NCBI GenBank assembly: GCA_031472005.1
Contig: PZJY01000001.1
Span: 2,294,001-2,358,000 of the forward strand
Length of the DNA stretch: 64,000 nucleotides
DNA from: Tetracladium setigerum
Taxonomy: Eukaryota; Ascomycota; Leotiomycetes; Helotiales
Direction of reading: 5' to 3'
Shown: positions 35,637 to 47,191 of the stretch, one piece after another
Layout of the letters: each line of letters begins with the position of its first letter
How positions within the stretch are numbered: position 1 is the stretch's first letter
Notes under the pieces: model-generated
Seen by the model: only the letters and a program-made list of their open reading frames with translations
What the model was told of the DNA's origin: nothing
Databases searched by the model: none
Position numbers and translations under genes: made by a program

Positions 35637-36696
35637 CTACTGGGCCTTCTTCTGCGCAGAAGGACCCATCTCCTTATCAAACGCGGCATAGGATACCTGA
35701 AGACTTGAGATAGCACTGAGCCCAAAACCCAGAATGGAAAGAAGGACTAAGCCTACGAGGAGGCCCATGAATAGACCTGAAGATGTTAGTCAATAGATAG
35801 CGGCTCTGTCATGAGAATTTTACCTGGTGTCAAGAATTGATACTTTTCGAACAACGGCCGTTGGTCGGTTGGTGCTGTTGCATTGCCATCTCTGACATAC
35901 AAGCTACGCTTCAAATCCATGTGAACAGGATCGGAGAACGCAGCTTCATATGATGGGGCAACTTCCTCTAAATCGACGGAAGGCGTAGAAAGGAGAATGA
36001 AAGTGTAGCGATGGTGTTTGGCGAGGTCCTTCAGAACATTTGCTTGTAGTCCAGGGTCTATCGAACAAAGCCGTTAGCAAAGATCCAATAGCCTTCCTTC
36101 AACCTAATCGTAAGAGGTAGCTCACCACTTCGGCCCATCTTCTCTTCACTCTCCGTCCAACCTCCAATCATCGGCTCCCATTGCTGCGTAACAAACTCTC
36201 TTGCTCCGTATCTTGCGTTCTCCACGAACTTATTGCTAATCTTCGCGCCGCACTTCTCTTGAACAAACCTCACCAGCTCCTCTCTATCCCCTGCTTTCAG
36301 TCCCACAACTTCAGAGACCGTCAAGCTAGCCTTTGTCGACTCATGCTGCAGGGTTTTGCGAATATGTGATGCTGATTTGGAGAGCGCGGAAGCAGTGAGT
36401 TCTGGCTGGGTAATGAAGTAGTATTTTTCGGCTTCGCACTTGCTGAGAAGTAATTTGGTAGCTGCCAGAACATCGGTGGCCGATTGCAGCTGCGACTTTG
36501 AGATATGTTTGAGGGTGTCAGGCAATCTATTCTATTGTCAGAATGCTTTATCGCGACAGGCTGGGAGTGAATGGGAGGAATCTCAACCTGCCAACTTCAC
36601 TTACGATGCACTTGAGATCATCACAAAAGGACTTGTGTTCTGAAATGCCAGTACGGTGGCAGCGCATACCACGGCTGTTCCCAGTGAGAGACGCAT
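35637..36696 (-). CDS. BIG1: BIG1, ER membrane protein of beta-1,6-glucan / V-ATPase assembly family
   Basis: A type I ER membrane protein related to V-ATPase accessory subunit Ac45/Voa1. It is needed for normal beta-1,6-glucan in yeast. Exons 36605-36696, 36126-36526, 35824-36057 and 35637-35776 give 288 aa. It starts with a signal peptide (MRLSLGTAVVCAATVLA) followed by the family motif FQNTSPFVMIS. The luminal region runs to RPLFEKYQFLTPG. The C-terminus is one membrane helix (LFMGLLVGLVLLSILGFGL) and SLQVSYAAFDKEMGPSAQKK, diag­nostic for the family. RRP17 starts 234 bp away on the other strand. Confidence 0.88.
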
Positions 36697-36930
36697 CTTG
36701 TCGATATTCTGTGGTTGATTGGAATAGTCGTGGAGAGGTTGATGGAATTGAATGCGTCGAGGTTGCGTCTGAGCTCCCAAGGACGTCTTGATTCACCTGA
36801 ACTCTCTTGGCAAGCTCGGCCGCCTGCAAAAAGTTCGGGTCGCAAATCTAAACCAGGCCAAACCAAAACAAACAGTCACTCTTCACAACACAACATTCTC
36901 GACCTTGTCCTCCAAATAGACCGGGACAGG
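36697..36930. promoter_or_regulatory. Compact divergent promoter BIG1 / RRP17
   Basis: Only 234 bp separate the two start codons, so both promoters overlap here. An in-frame upstream ATG for RRP17 exists at 36715. Confidence 0.55.
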
Positions 36931-37661
36931 ATGTCAAACTTTATGCCAGAGCCAGGATTTATTCTGTATCCGCGACCGAAGAAAAGTGTGCTCCCTCCAC
37001 CAAACAAAAGAAGACGAACCGAACATAAGATCGAAGAGATCTCTTTCGATGATACCAGCAGAGAGGACTACTTGACCGGATTCCACAAGAGAAAGGTCCA
37101 AAGGATCAAGCGGGCGCAAGAGGAAAACGAGAAAAAGGCTAAAGAGGAAAGACGGGAGATGAGGAAGCAAGTAAGTGCTTGCCTTCAATCAAGACATCGG
37201 AGATGGCTAATGACCCGTAGTTGAGAGAGGAGAGAAAGGAGGAGTTACAGGAACACGTCAACGCTGTCAATCAAGCTCTGAGGGAAGCCGAAGATATGGA
37301 TCTAAAATATTTGGGCTCAACAGATGCATGGAATGGCTTTGAAGATGACAAACCAAGCCTACCACCCATTGATCACCAAGAAGAATATTTAGATGAGGAT
37401 CGCTATACTACAGTCACGGTTGAAGCAGTTGAAGTATCAAAAGATGGTCTCCAAAAGGTTGTCGACGAGGATTCGAGCGAAGAGGTGGATGCGGTTAAGA
37501 AGTACCCACCGGCAGAGGAGAAGCATAAGGCAAAGAAGCAATGGCCGAAGAAGGACAAGACTAAGAAGTTTCGATACGAGAGCAAGGCCGAAAGGAGAAT
37601 GACGAGAGGGAAGCAAAAGGCCGGCAACAAGGCAAAGGCTGACGCCCGTAGAGATCGATGA
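36931..37661 (+). CDS. RRP17: RRP17/NOP25-family rRNA processing protein
   Basis: A nucleolar factor for 60S maturation (5' exonuclease of pre-rRNA in yeast). Exons 36931-37170 and 37221-37661 give 226 aa. Residues ~13-50 read RPKKSVLPPPNKRRRTEHKI and EEISFDDTSREDYLTGFHKR, the family signature. A long charged helix follows (KVQRIKRAQEENEKKAKEER into LREERKEELQEHVNAVNQAL across the intron). The end is Lys-rich (RRMTRGKQKAGNKAKA). The start at MSNF was chosen because family similarity begins about 12 residues later. The frame is also open to 36715. Confidence 0.85.
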
Positions 37662-37907
37662 TCAAGGGGGAAAAGAAGTAGTCAATACATTCAAGGCAAC
37701 GACCGTCCCTTCATTGGTATGGACAAGTATGCAGCAACCAACATGGCGAATAGGCCTCCGCCAACGCTTGTGAGGCTCTACCGCAATGATTCCTTCTTTC
37801 CCTCATCCCATGCACGCTTCTCCATCATAATATTCTCTAAACAAGCTAACAACCAAATGGATGTGTCGACCAGCCCCCATGAAAGATGTCCCGTATGTGC
37901 AAAGCCT

Positions 37908-38576
37908 TTACATGTTGCCAATCTCCTGTTGGAAATCTTCGAGTTCCTTCTGTGTGGCAGCGTACTTCTTAGCCATCTCCTCAAACTTAGCCTCCCACTG
38001 ATCACGGTCTTGCTCGAGAGCTTGGACTTTGCGCTCGAAGTGGCCAGCTTTAACGTCGGTTTGGCGGAGCCTATAGATGTCAGCAAAAGCTTCGGAAGGA
38101 GGGTTAGATAGATGCAGGTGATAGATAGACTCACTTGTCGTTTGTCTCGCGAAGATTCTTATCGGCCTCCTCGGCCTCCTCCTCAAGCAACTGCAGTCTA
38201 CGCTGAAGGGTCTCGTTTTGTGTCAAGGCGTTACCACTCTCACCCTCTCGATCTTTATGATCCTTGACGTGGCCTTCCAGCTTCTCGACCTCGGCCTCCA
38301 AGGAGGTGTTCTTGTGTTGTAGGGAAGTAATCTCATGCTCCTTTTGCAGGTTCTCCTGTTCAAGAGTCTTGATGGTCTTCTGGAGTTCTTCGACCTTTGC
38401 AGATGCCTCATCGGCCTCGATGCGAAGCGAGTTCATTTTCTGAAGTCCAGCATCAGTACAGTTGCTGCTGCGGTAATGTACTGGCAGACAGCGGGCATGA
38501 TGAGTGGCCGTGGCTTTTTCCCACCAAATGGCGGGGTGACTTTGAAGAAAGAACTCACCTCCTTGATGCGATCCAT
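37908..38576 (-). CDS. Tropomyosin
   Basis: An actin-filament coiled-coil protein. Exons 38559-38576, 38135-38439 and 37908-38070 give exactly 161 aa, the length of fission-yeast Cdc8. The first exon encodes only MDRIKE. Heptad-repeat sequence runs throughout (KMNSLRIEADEASAKVEEL, LQRRLQLLEEEAEEADKNL, LRQTDVKAGHFERKVQALE) and ends ELEDFQQEIGNM. The family is unmistakable. The 247-bp gap to RRP17 is a convergent 3' spacer. Confidence 0.95.
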
Positions 38577-39160
38577 GATGACGGAGGGAGGACGGATTTG
38601 CTTTTGGTAGTTGTATGGGGAGAGAGAGTCGAGCACGAAGGCGATGGGTCAAGTGCACAACTTGGGATGCTGTCGTTGATAGAAGTGAAGGAAGGGGAGT
38701 TGTCAGAGCAGGAAGTTGAGAGTTGCAGCAGGTCGGTCGGACATTCTGGAGGGGAGCATTTCCTTGGCAAGGTGCAGCCGCAGAGGTGAATCGCGGCCAC
38801 CGTTTTGGGAAGGGGACGAGTGAATGGGCTGGGCAGGCTCGGCAGAGCAGGGGTGGAGGGAAGTCAAGGAGAGGCGTTGCTGCGGCAAGGATCTGAGTGA
38901 CTTATTGTTTGTTTACTTTGGGAGAGAAATGCCTCGCTTATGAGGAAGGAATCAAACGCAGTTCCAACCAACGACCTTGGAACCTTTCCCTTCCCTTCCC
39001 TTCCCTTTTCCCCTAGCTTACTTACCTACTTAGAATAGGAGACTTGTTTAACAGGCCATTAATCAAATTATTGTCAAATCCTCAACAGCAACAACCCCAA
39101 TCAATCATCCATACATTTCTTCCATCTTCCCATTGTTGCGGAGATTTCATCACACCCACC
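38577..39160. promoter_or_regulatory. Divergent spacer tropomyosin / securin-like gene
   Basis: Includes a TTCCC microsatellite at 38986-39010. No supported gene. Confidence 0.5.
38986..39010. repeat. TTCCC pentanucleotide microsatellite
   Basis: Four to five TTCCC units followed by TTTTCCCC, a typical pyrimidine tract of fungal promoters. Confidence 0.75.
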
Positions 39161-40476
39161 ATGTTCGCGACGCGCGACCAGGAGAATCTGGTTCACGGCC
39201 ATCAGCAAGTTGCAGCATCCAAGCCTTTGAACCAAGGCGCAAGAGGAGTGCAACCTAAGACACCGGGAAATAAATTTCCAAAGACACCATTGAAGATTCC
39301 TCTCAACGATGAGAACGCGATTGGTGGCTTTGCAAAGTCCACGAAGGGAAAGGGATTGGAGAATTTGGTAGCCGGTGGAAGGAAGACCACTTTCGACAAG
39401 AGCGCATTCGTAACTCCTCTAGGTAGGGACGCTACCCTGGATCAACGGTCTTCTCTATTTACACATATCTAGGCCCACGCGCTCGAGCTCCCTTGGGTGC
39501 AAAGACGACAAATGCGAAAGCCAAAGGCTTTCAAACACCTGCCGGACCAGCTCCTGTGAAGGACATCATCGAGAAGACACAGCCCCGAGGTAGCGCACGA
39601 CGACCAAAGAAGATCACGCATCCTGAGACGGTCAAGATTGAAGTACATGGAGATGAAAGCCCATTGAAAATAGAACGAGATGTCGAATATGCTCCCCCCA
39701 AACCGAAAGATTTCCCCTACGAGTCCGAGGATTTCCCTAGTGGATGTCTGAACTACGAACCACTGAAGAAGGAAAATCTGATGCGCGGAATCCATAACGC
39801 TTATCATGTACAAGTTGATGGGAATGGTTTGTCCGCGTCGGATCGTCGAGCGAGAGAAGGATATGTGACTTCGGCCAAGAGAGCTGACGAGGCGATCATG
39901 AAGGCAATGGAGGAGGAATGGACCGTCGGAGATGTCCCAGAAACCTTCGCTCGCCGACACAAGAAAGCAGAGATACACTGTGATCCTTTGCCAGCTAAGA
40001 AGGCCTCAATTTCAGTGCAAAGGGCTCCTGCAACGATCGCCCAACGCAACGCGGCATCAGCACTCTCATCTCGGCCGGTGTCTCGTCCAGCAGCCCCAGT
40101 GGCCTCTGCACTCAAAGCTAAGACAAATATGCCCTCGTTTTTGGTACGAAGCAAGACGAAATTCCCATCTGACTCTTGTGAATCGCCGTTTGGAAATTCA
40201 AACATGCGCCATACAGCAGCTATCGCTGCCTCGAGAAGCACGATTGGATACAGCAAAGGAAGGTCGGCGTCGGGGACTGTTCAAACACAGAAGAGAAGCG
40301 GTTTAACACGGAGCGTTAGTAATATGTCACAGTCGTCCGAAGTTACTATCACCCCTGCCAGATTTGCACAACAAGAGGGACTGGAGTCGCCAAGTAGACT
40401 AGGTTGGCTCAGTGCTTTTGAAGTTGACGATGAGGAGCTGGAGCCATGTTTTCGGGGAGGTATTCCCAGTGTCTGA
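39161..40476 (+). CDS. Securin-like protein (separase inhibitor candidate)
   Basis: Two exons (39161-39422, 39473-40476; 50-nt intron) give 421 aa. The N-terminus has QENLVHGHQQVAASKPLNQ, then TPLKIPLNDENAIGG. RARAPLGAKTTNAKAKGFQT contains an RxxL destruction box resembling the RAPLG of fission-yeast Cut2. A KEN box occurs in PLKKENLMRG. The middle carries DVEYAPPKPKDFPYES, close to the DIEYMPP block of Cut2. The C-terminal third is basic, Ser-rich and disordered. If one base is missing near 40470, the next frame continues as LRKMDDEDEEFVLALE to a stop at 40521-40523, an acidic end that looks more natural. The securin assignment rests on motif layout only. Confidence 0.6.
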
Positions 40477-41546
40477 GGAAGATGGACGACGAGGATGAGG
40501 AGTTCGTGTTGGCTTTGGAGTAATTCGTGATCGTTGGGTTTGACTTATAATATCTGGTGTTGGGGCGTGCTTCGGGTAAATGTATTACTAGAGAGGTCGT
40601 CTGGAATAGGTAGCGAGTTCTACCATTTGGTCTCTAGAAGCATAGATAGTTAGGTAGGTAACCTACCTTACCTTGGGTATCTTAGGCAAGACCCAACCTT
40701 CTGCGTATTGTTCAGACACAAAATACAAAACAAAAACACACAAATCGAGCTACCTGGAGGATTCTGCAGTCCAGATTGTGATCCTTTTCAACCACTTTAC
40801 CAGTACTTTTTCTTTCGGACTCTCCTCTAGTCTAAGAATTCTCTTCTGGTGGACTTGTTACATAGTCCTTTCCATCTAATGAGGATTGGTTGGCTAGCAT
40901 AGGTCGAACAATGAAATGGTTGCTCAGTCAGGAGTCAGAAGATCCAAACAATGTGGACCAACGGTCACCATAATATTCGGTGTTCATGGACGGCATGATC
41001 AGAAACAAAGATCGTGTAGGTAGGTTTGGTTAGTTGCTAGGTTTAGTGAGTCGGTAGGTTGTAAGATCAATGTCAATACTGTGCTTAGTGCAAGTAAGTT
41101 CAAAGCTTTTGGTAGTATGCGCTAGGCTGCTTTTGTGAAGTCCTCGAGAGCCTCCATTATTGCCGTAATTCTCGTTGCGCAACTTCACTACACCATCACC
41201 AGAAAAGCCAGCAGCAAATCCATTCCCAACAACCTCCATCCCGCACACCTTGCAAGTTGCACGTCTCCCTCAAGCCCGCAATTCCTTGGATCGGTCGTCG
41301 CAAATCTCCTCCGCCGCTTCTTCTCGCGTCCCCTATCGCTCGTCCTGCCAAAACCACAATTTCTCCAACCCCCTACCTGCCCTGCCACCGTCTGAGAGCT
41401 GCGTGGAGACTTGAGCCGCTCACCATTTCGCGTACTTGGTCTTCGTTCTTTCATACCCCGATGCACGGAGTCCTCCCCTCGCTCTTAACTTAGAGATGGT
41501 GGTTGGCAGACGGCGGACGAGGTAGATTGATTACTACCGCGACACT
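40477..41546. other. Spacer upstream of SET1
   Basis: GGTA/TACC tracts at 40649-40680 and 41015-41060. The overlapping frames at 41135-41500 are low-complexity and unsupported. This is most likely the SET1 promoter and leader. Confidence 0.45.
40649..40680. repeat. Inverted GGTA/TACC tract
   Basis: TTAGGTAGGTAACCTACCTT can fold on itself, being nearly self-complementary around AGGTTACC-type steps. Confidence 0.7.
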
Positions 41547-44500
41547 ATGTCTCGCGCGACGCAGGGCTTCTCCGCCTTCTTCCCCAACGCCCCTCGTTCT
41601 GCAAAAGACAAGGCAAAGCAGAGAGAAAAGTCGAAACTGCAGGGCTCGGATTCACCAGGCATACGTCCAGTTTCCGATACTCACATAGTATTTACTACAC
41701 GCGTTGGAGATGGTGGTCACGCCCGATTGACCAACGAACCCAGCGTCCCTGGCGCGGAGAATATTCCGCCTTCTGGAGCAGAAGACAACGAATTCGTCCC
41801 GGGCGACATTCTCAACGGTGTCGGATCAGCGTCTTCGCACACAAGTACGGTGTCATCCGTCTTCAGTGCTCCTCCACAACAGCACAACATGTCTACGTCC
41901 AGCAGCGCGCTCAACATGAGCAGTCTGACACCACTGACGAACATCGAATCCTCCCCTTGCGCATCTCAAGCCCAAAGCGAACCATTCCAGAAGTCTCAAT
42001 CACTGCTTCTTCCGTACCTATCAGCACGAAGTCGGTCGCGGAAGACGGCTCTCTGACAGCAACACGACCTGGCTTGGCAGATCAAACTCTTCTACCTGCG
42101 CGAATCTACGCTCGAGATCTCCAGAAAGGGATCAAGGGGGATATTTGCACATACGATCCATTCCTCGATCCAAAGATTTCCACAGAGGGCAAGCGGAAGG
42201 TGAAACCCATATACAAACATATTGGCTTGGTACGTATAAAACAATCATTGGGGAGCGTCATCTTTTGCATTTGAGTGTTTGGCTAATCGCTTTGCAGAAA
42301 GATGACGCTCCCCCGGCAGACCCACGACTTGCCAAAGGTGGTCGATTAGGATATATCAACACCGATTTCCATATGCCAAAATCACGATTACGCCACGCGC
42401 CTTACTTGCTGCGACCCTATGCGTATGACTCCAAAACTTCCCTCGGAGCCGGGCCACCTACCCAGGTTGTGGTAAAAGGTTTTGATCCTTTGATCAACTT
42501 TGCCAACGTGTCGGCTGTGTTCTCGAGCTTTGGTGAGATTGCAGAAAGCAGCAACAAACTGCATCCTGAGACGGGCAGTTGTCTTGGGTTTGGCACATTT
42601 CGATACAGAGACTCGAGGGTATCCGGAGGACGATTCATGTCTGCGATCGAGGCTGCAAAGCTAGCAGTGCGCAAAGGGAATCATGCCAGAATTGGTACCA
42701 ATAATATCGTTGTGGAGTTTGACCCGGATGGAAACAAAAGCAGGCGCATGCTGGAAAACGTGTTGAAAGAATCAAAACCGATCATTATTCCCAAGTACCC
42801 AAGTCAAAGCCTAAACTGGAGGTAGCAAAGTCATCTGGGCCACCGCCAACTGCGCCCAAAGGCCCAGCTGCATATGCGCAAAGGGCAGCACTGCGTGTAA
42901 ATGCTACTACCCCCATGGCTATTCCAACAAAACCGAAATCTCTGCGCGCCATTGAAGACAATCCAATCTCTCTCCAACTGGAGCACCAACCATACCTATT
43001 CATTGCGGATGAGTCGGTACCAGTAATGCCAACCACTATACCACATTTGAAGAAGCGTGTGAGACTTTACCCCTTCGAGGATGTTAGGATGGATAGATGG
43101 GGATACTATATAATCTTCCCGACGAACGAGTCCGGACGATTGGCAGCCGAACGATGTCATCGAGCACTGAATAATTCCAAGCTATTCACTTATGACATGG
43201 TTATGAAAATGTATCTCTATGGAACCAACGGAACACCTTCATCAACTCGTCGGTCCGTAGAGGTGATGAGAAAGCGAAGCCGCAGCCCAACACGGCGAGA
43301 CATTGAGCAGCAGGAAAAGGATGACGAGGCGGCCCGTAGGATTGAAGAAGAAGCTGATCTGGAGGAGGAGAGAAAGGAACGTGCTAGGAATTTTGACCCT
43401 GCTAGAGAAGCTATCGAAGTCATTCGGCGAGACTTGAAGATTCAACTTATCAACAATGTGCGAACAAAGATTGCCGCACCGGTGCTACATTCTTATATGG
43501 ATCCCAACAATCATTTATCGAAGCGGCGGAAATTAAATATGGCCGACCCCAAGGATCTGAAAGTGCCGTTCATCGAGGAGGAGGAGGACAGAGACATGGC
43601 TCCATCTGATGGGTCCCCAAATTCTCGGGCAGAAAATTTTGGCCGTCGTGTAGCAGCAACTTCTCGAATCAATGTCCTGTCACTGCCTCGGATTCGAAAG
43701 CTTCCAGGTGCCAAGCCAGTTGTCGGATTTCAGAGCCGAAAGCGAACAGATGCGCCCAAGGTTCGACTACTACATCACCGTTTCATTCAAAGCGACGATG
43801 AGGATTCGGAAGATACGGAATCTCGATCTCGTGGCAGGCACACAGAAGAACCGGACTCCAGGCCTCGTAGCCGCATGAGCACTGATGATGACTCCTCAGA
43901 CGATGAAACCAATGCTTTCACCAGAAAGGATCAGCGCATAGACGACGCAAGATCTGTAGATACTCGTGATGAGGACTCTACAAGTGAAGCAAATTTTGTC
44001 GTGGCTGATCCTCTCGGTACATCAAAAAAGCGCAAGCTCGATTTACAGGTTGAAGCAACCCTCAAACGACAGAAGAAAACCGATGAAGAACTCTTTGGTG
44101 TTGCGGCAGACAAGGTTGAAAGTGAATTTCCTCTCTCTTCCATCACCAAAGATATCGTCCTCGAGGATGATGTGGTCAGGACAGAAGGTGAGACAGAAGC
44201 TTCGCGTCAGGCTCGGAAAAAGGCTGCCAAGTCAGCAAAGAGAAAGAAGTCGAAAAAACAAATATTTGAAGAGCGCGAGGCTCTCAAAAAGCAGCAGGAA
44301 GGCATATACATGGAGGAGGTCATTCGTCAACCCAGCAGCACCCCTGAGGCTGAAGGAGAAGATGTACCTGATAAAGACGAGGAGTTCATCGTTGAAAGCG
44401 CACCAGTGGAAACAACTGTTGAGTGGGGCATGTCTGCTGAGATTCCCCGGCCTACTGTCGATGACGATTTTGAGAATGTCCTTGATCTCTATGGGCTCAA

Positions 44501-45484
44501 AAATCTTCTCAAGGATGCCGAAGACGCTGAGCTCGCCTCAAAACTCTTTACCCGCAAGGCTTCGATGACCATGCCCAGTGCAGAGACTTGGGCTTGGAGG
44601 CAAGAGGATATCAAGGCAATCAACCGTAATGGTCATCGAGGATTGGTCACTGTTGAAACTGCGGTTGAGGGTTATTATGTCCCCAATGCATCTGGCTGTG
44701 CCCGAACAGAGGGTATTAAGAAGATTCTTAATTCGGAAAAATCTCTGTATCTTCCGCATCGGATCAAGGTTCAACTGGCTCGTGAAGAGCGCGAAGCTCA
44801 AGCAAAGAAGTCTGGAAAGGATCTGGTTGCCGAGGCGGCCGAGGCAGCAAAAAACGCGGCGGAGAAGCTACTCGCGCAAGGCAACTCTCGAGCCAAACGT
44901 GTCAGCAATCGCAATTATGTCGCCAATCTCAACGATCAAAAGAGGGCCCTTGGGGGTGAGTCAGACGTATTCCGGTTCAATCAACTCAAAAAGAGGAAGA
45001 AGCCAGTCAAATTTGCAAGATCCGCTATTCACAATTGGGGTCTTTACGCAATGGAGAACATTAACATGAACGACATGATCATCGAGTATGTTGGTGAAAA
45101 GGTCCGGCAACAGGTTGCTGATCTTCGCGAGTTTCGGTATCTCAAGAGTGGCATTGGGAGCAGTTACCTCTTCAGAATTGACGAAAACACTGTCATTGAC
45201 GCCACGAAAAAGGGTGGCATCGCCAGATTCATCAATCATAGCTGCATGCCGAATTGCACCGCCAAGATTATCACAGTCGAAAAGAGCAAGCGAATCGTCA
45301 TCTACGCGCTGCGGGATATCCGTGAAGGCAAGTCAAACCATTCTATCAGCAGGGAGAAACCCAAATTAACTTCATGACAGGCGAAGAACTTACGTACGAC
45401 TACAAATTTGAGCGTGAGATTGGAAGCACAGACCGAATTCCATGCCTTTGCGGTACCACAGCATGTAAAGGATTCCTCAATTAA
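41547..45484 (+). CDS. SET1: SET1, histone H3 lysine-4 methyltransferase (two one-base breaks)
   Basis: The catalytic subunit of COMPASS. From the N-terminus: MSRATQGFSAFFPNAPRSAK, a Ser-rich region, and an RRM (QVVVKGFDPLINFANVSAVF). Then come the SET_assoc second RRM-like fold (VRLYPFEDVRMDRWGYYIIF), a long acidic/basic middle, and the n-SET (YYVPNASGCARTEG). The SET domain has SAIHNWGLYAMENI, RFINHSCMPNC and ELTYDYKF, and the post-SET is CLCGTTACKGF. Introns: 42230-42297 and 45328-45380; the latter is a GC-AG intron. Two frame breaks lie at the CCCC run 41953-41956 and at 42795 (AAGTACCC where AAGGTACCC would keep PKVPKSKPK). Adding one base at each restores a ~1,272-aa protein. They are probably assembly indels in a gene normally indispensable for H3K4 methylation. 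Confidence 0.9.
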
Positions 45485-46278
45485 TCTCATTTGTCCTTGG
45501 TGCACTCATCTTAGGAAACAACTGGTTTGGTTGTAAACAATTTCCCGGCCACAGCTCTTCTTTGTTTTCTCTTCAACTGTGCCATAGATGGGATTCGATT
45601 TTCGCGTTGCTCTTGCTTCTTTTCTGCTGTTCCTCAACGCTATTGCATACAGAGCGGGTTGGGCGGGTTTTCTGGGGGCATAAAATAGGCTCTTTCAACC
45701 GAGTCATGTGGGGCGTTGACTTCTTTCTTGGTCCTTCAATATTCGGCACATATGTAATAAATGAAGGGGTGGGATGGGTCACTTTGATGAGGGTCGGGTT
45801 GTGAATCGCACTTGGTCAGGAAATGGTGGTCGAAGGAATTGTATGATAGATGTTTCGGCAAAAAAAAAATTAGCCGCCTCGATGATATTTTGCGCGTGGT
45901 GCGAAATAGCATGGTCCCAGAACCTAATAACCATAACTAGAGGATTCATATTCTTAACAGGCGTGTGAGAGGAGTACTCTTTGATGGTGAAAACTGTATT
46001 GCCTCGGGCTTGGAGTCCTGCGCCGACTGTAGCGGAACGCATGGCTACACACCAGCACTCCCTTTGTCCCTTATACAATATGGCTAATTGGGCGCCTTGA
46101 AACTTCAGGTATTAGAGATGGACGGCTGTTTCTGTGTGCAGTTCGGTATCAACTCTGCAACGAGTATATTGTTGATGCGCCATTCCCGGATGGAATAGGT
46201 CCAGTTCCTCCTTGCTTCATCCCATCCAAGTGCACAAGAGTTCGGGTTGCCATGATCTTTGTCTCCCACTCCAGCGGT
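45485..46278. other. Spacer between convergent SET1 and TRM112
   Basis: No supported gene. An A9 run (45862-45870) lies in it. Confidence 0.5.
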
Positions 46279-46719
46279 TCATACTAAATGGTTTGGAAGC
46301 AAGAAATTCGCAATCCCCTCCTTAATTTTGTACTCGTGTCCACAATTCCCACACAGTAAACTTCCCTCGCTAATCTGTGTCTCTAGCAGTAAGGTATGAA
46401 GCTCCTGCATCATCTTCTCGTCGCTCTCCAACTCTGCGGCTGTTGGTGGGGTTGGGGGAAGGGTGGGAAATCCAAGCTATAGGGAGATGTGTAAGTATAC
46501 GTCCGCTGCGAGCAGAAACTATGGGGCAAATACCTCGGAGGCAGTCGAAATCAAGGCAGCCCAATCCACGCGAGGCAGAACATTGTAGAGGAGTTTAGGG
46601 TTGGGCTCGATGGTGTCAGAAACCAATTCACACTCTTTTGGATGGAGTGGAAAGGACGCTGACGTGGTTTTGCACGCCTTGACCGCACAGGTGAGGAAGT
46701 TGAGTGTGAGAACCTTCAT
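46279..46719 (-). CDS. TRM112: TRM112, activator of tRNA, rRNA and eRF1 methyltransferases
   Basis: A small zinc-binding partner that stabilises Trm9, Trm11, Mtq2 and Bud23. Exons 46534-46719 and 46279-46476 give 127 aa. It begins MKVLTLNFLTCAVKACKTTS with the family block PKLLYNVLPRVDWAALI. Across the 57-nt intron it continues LGFPTLPPTPP, and the C-terminus carries SEGSLLCGNCGHEYKIKEGIANFLLPNHLV. The two Cys of CGNCG and the N-terminal Cys residues form the zinc site. I chose the internal ATG at 46719 over the upstream one because family homology starts exactly there. Confidence 0.93.
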
Positions 46720-47191
46720 TATCGTGTCGAATGGAACTTGATGAACTTTGTAAACCTTGGTGTTGTGGTTAAGATAATAAATGTCTGGATCTTGCTGGTC
46801 GTTTTTGACGAGGACGAGGCTGGCTGTCGCAAATCTCCTCTCACCCTTGTGGTAGATCAGGCATCTGCTTGAGCCAATCAAATGATGGAATGTTGATTTC
46901 CTTGGCACTCAAGTTCACCAATTTCACTTTTATTAATACCAGTTGTGCCCAGCCGACTACTACATCCTCGCATTAATACGACCGTCATCCAGGAAGAACC
47001 ACACTTCTTCCTAAACCTCCAGAAGATGAAATGGTACGTGGGTGGATATGTACCTAGGTAGTGGGTGATTACCAGTCACACATTGCCGCTCAACCAAGAT
47101 CGGAGAAATCAAGCACAGCGCAATTAGAAAACAAAATCAAGCAAATCTTCTCTGTCTCTCGCAAGACTGGCGGCAGCACTTGAGTTGCTGC
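46720..47191. other. Spacer upstream of TRM112
   Basis: TRM112 promoter region and the 3' flank of the next minus-strand gene. TACCTAGGTA occurs at about 47051-47060. Confidence 0.45.

Noticed and set aside
41547..42830. SET1 as a pseudogene because of two frame breaks
   Set aside because: All domains are intact, both breaks are single missing bases like those in many other genes here, and the SET domain shows no decay.
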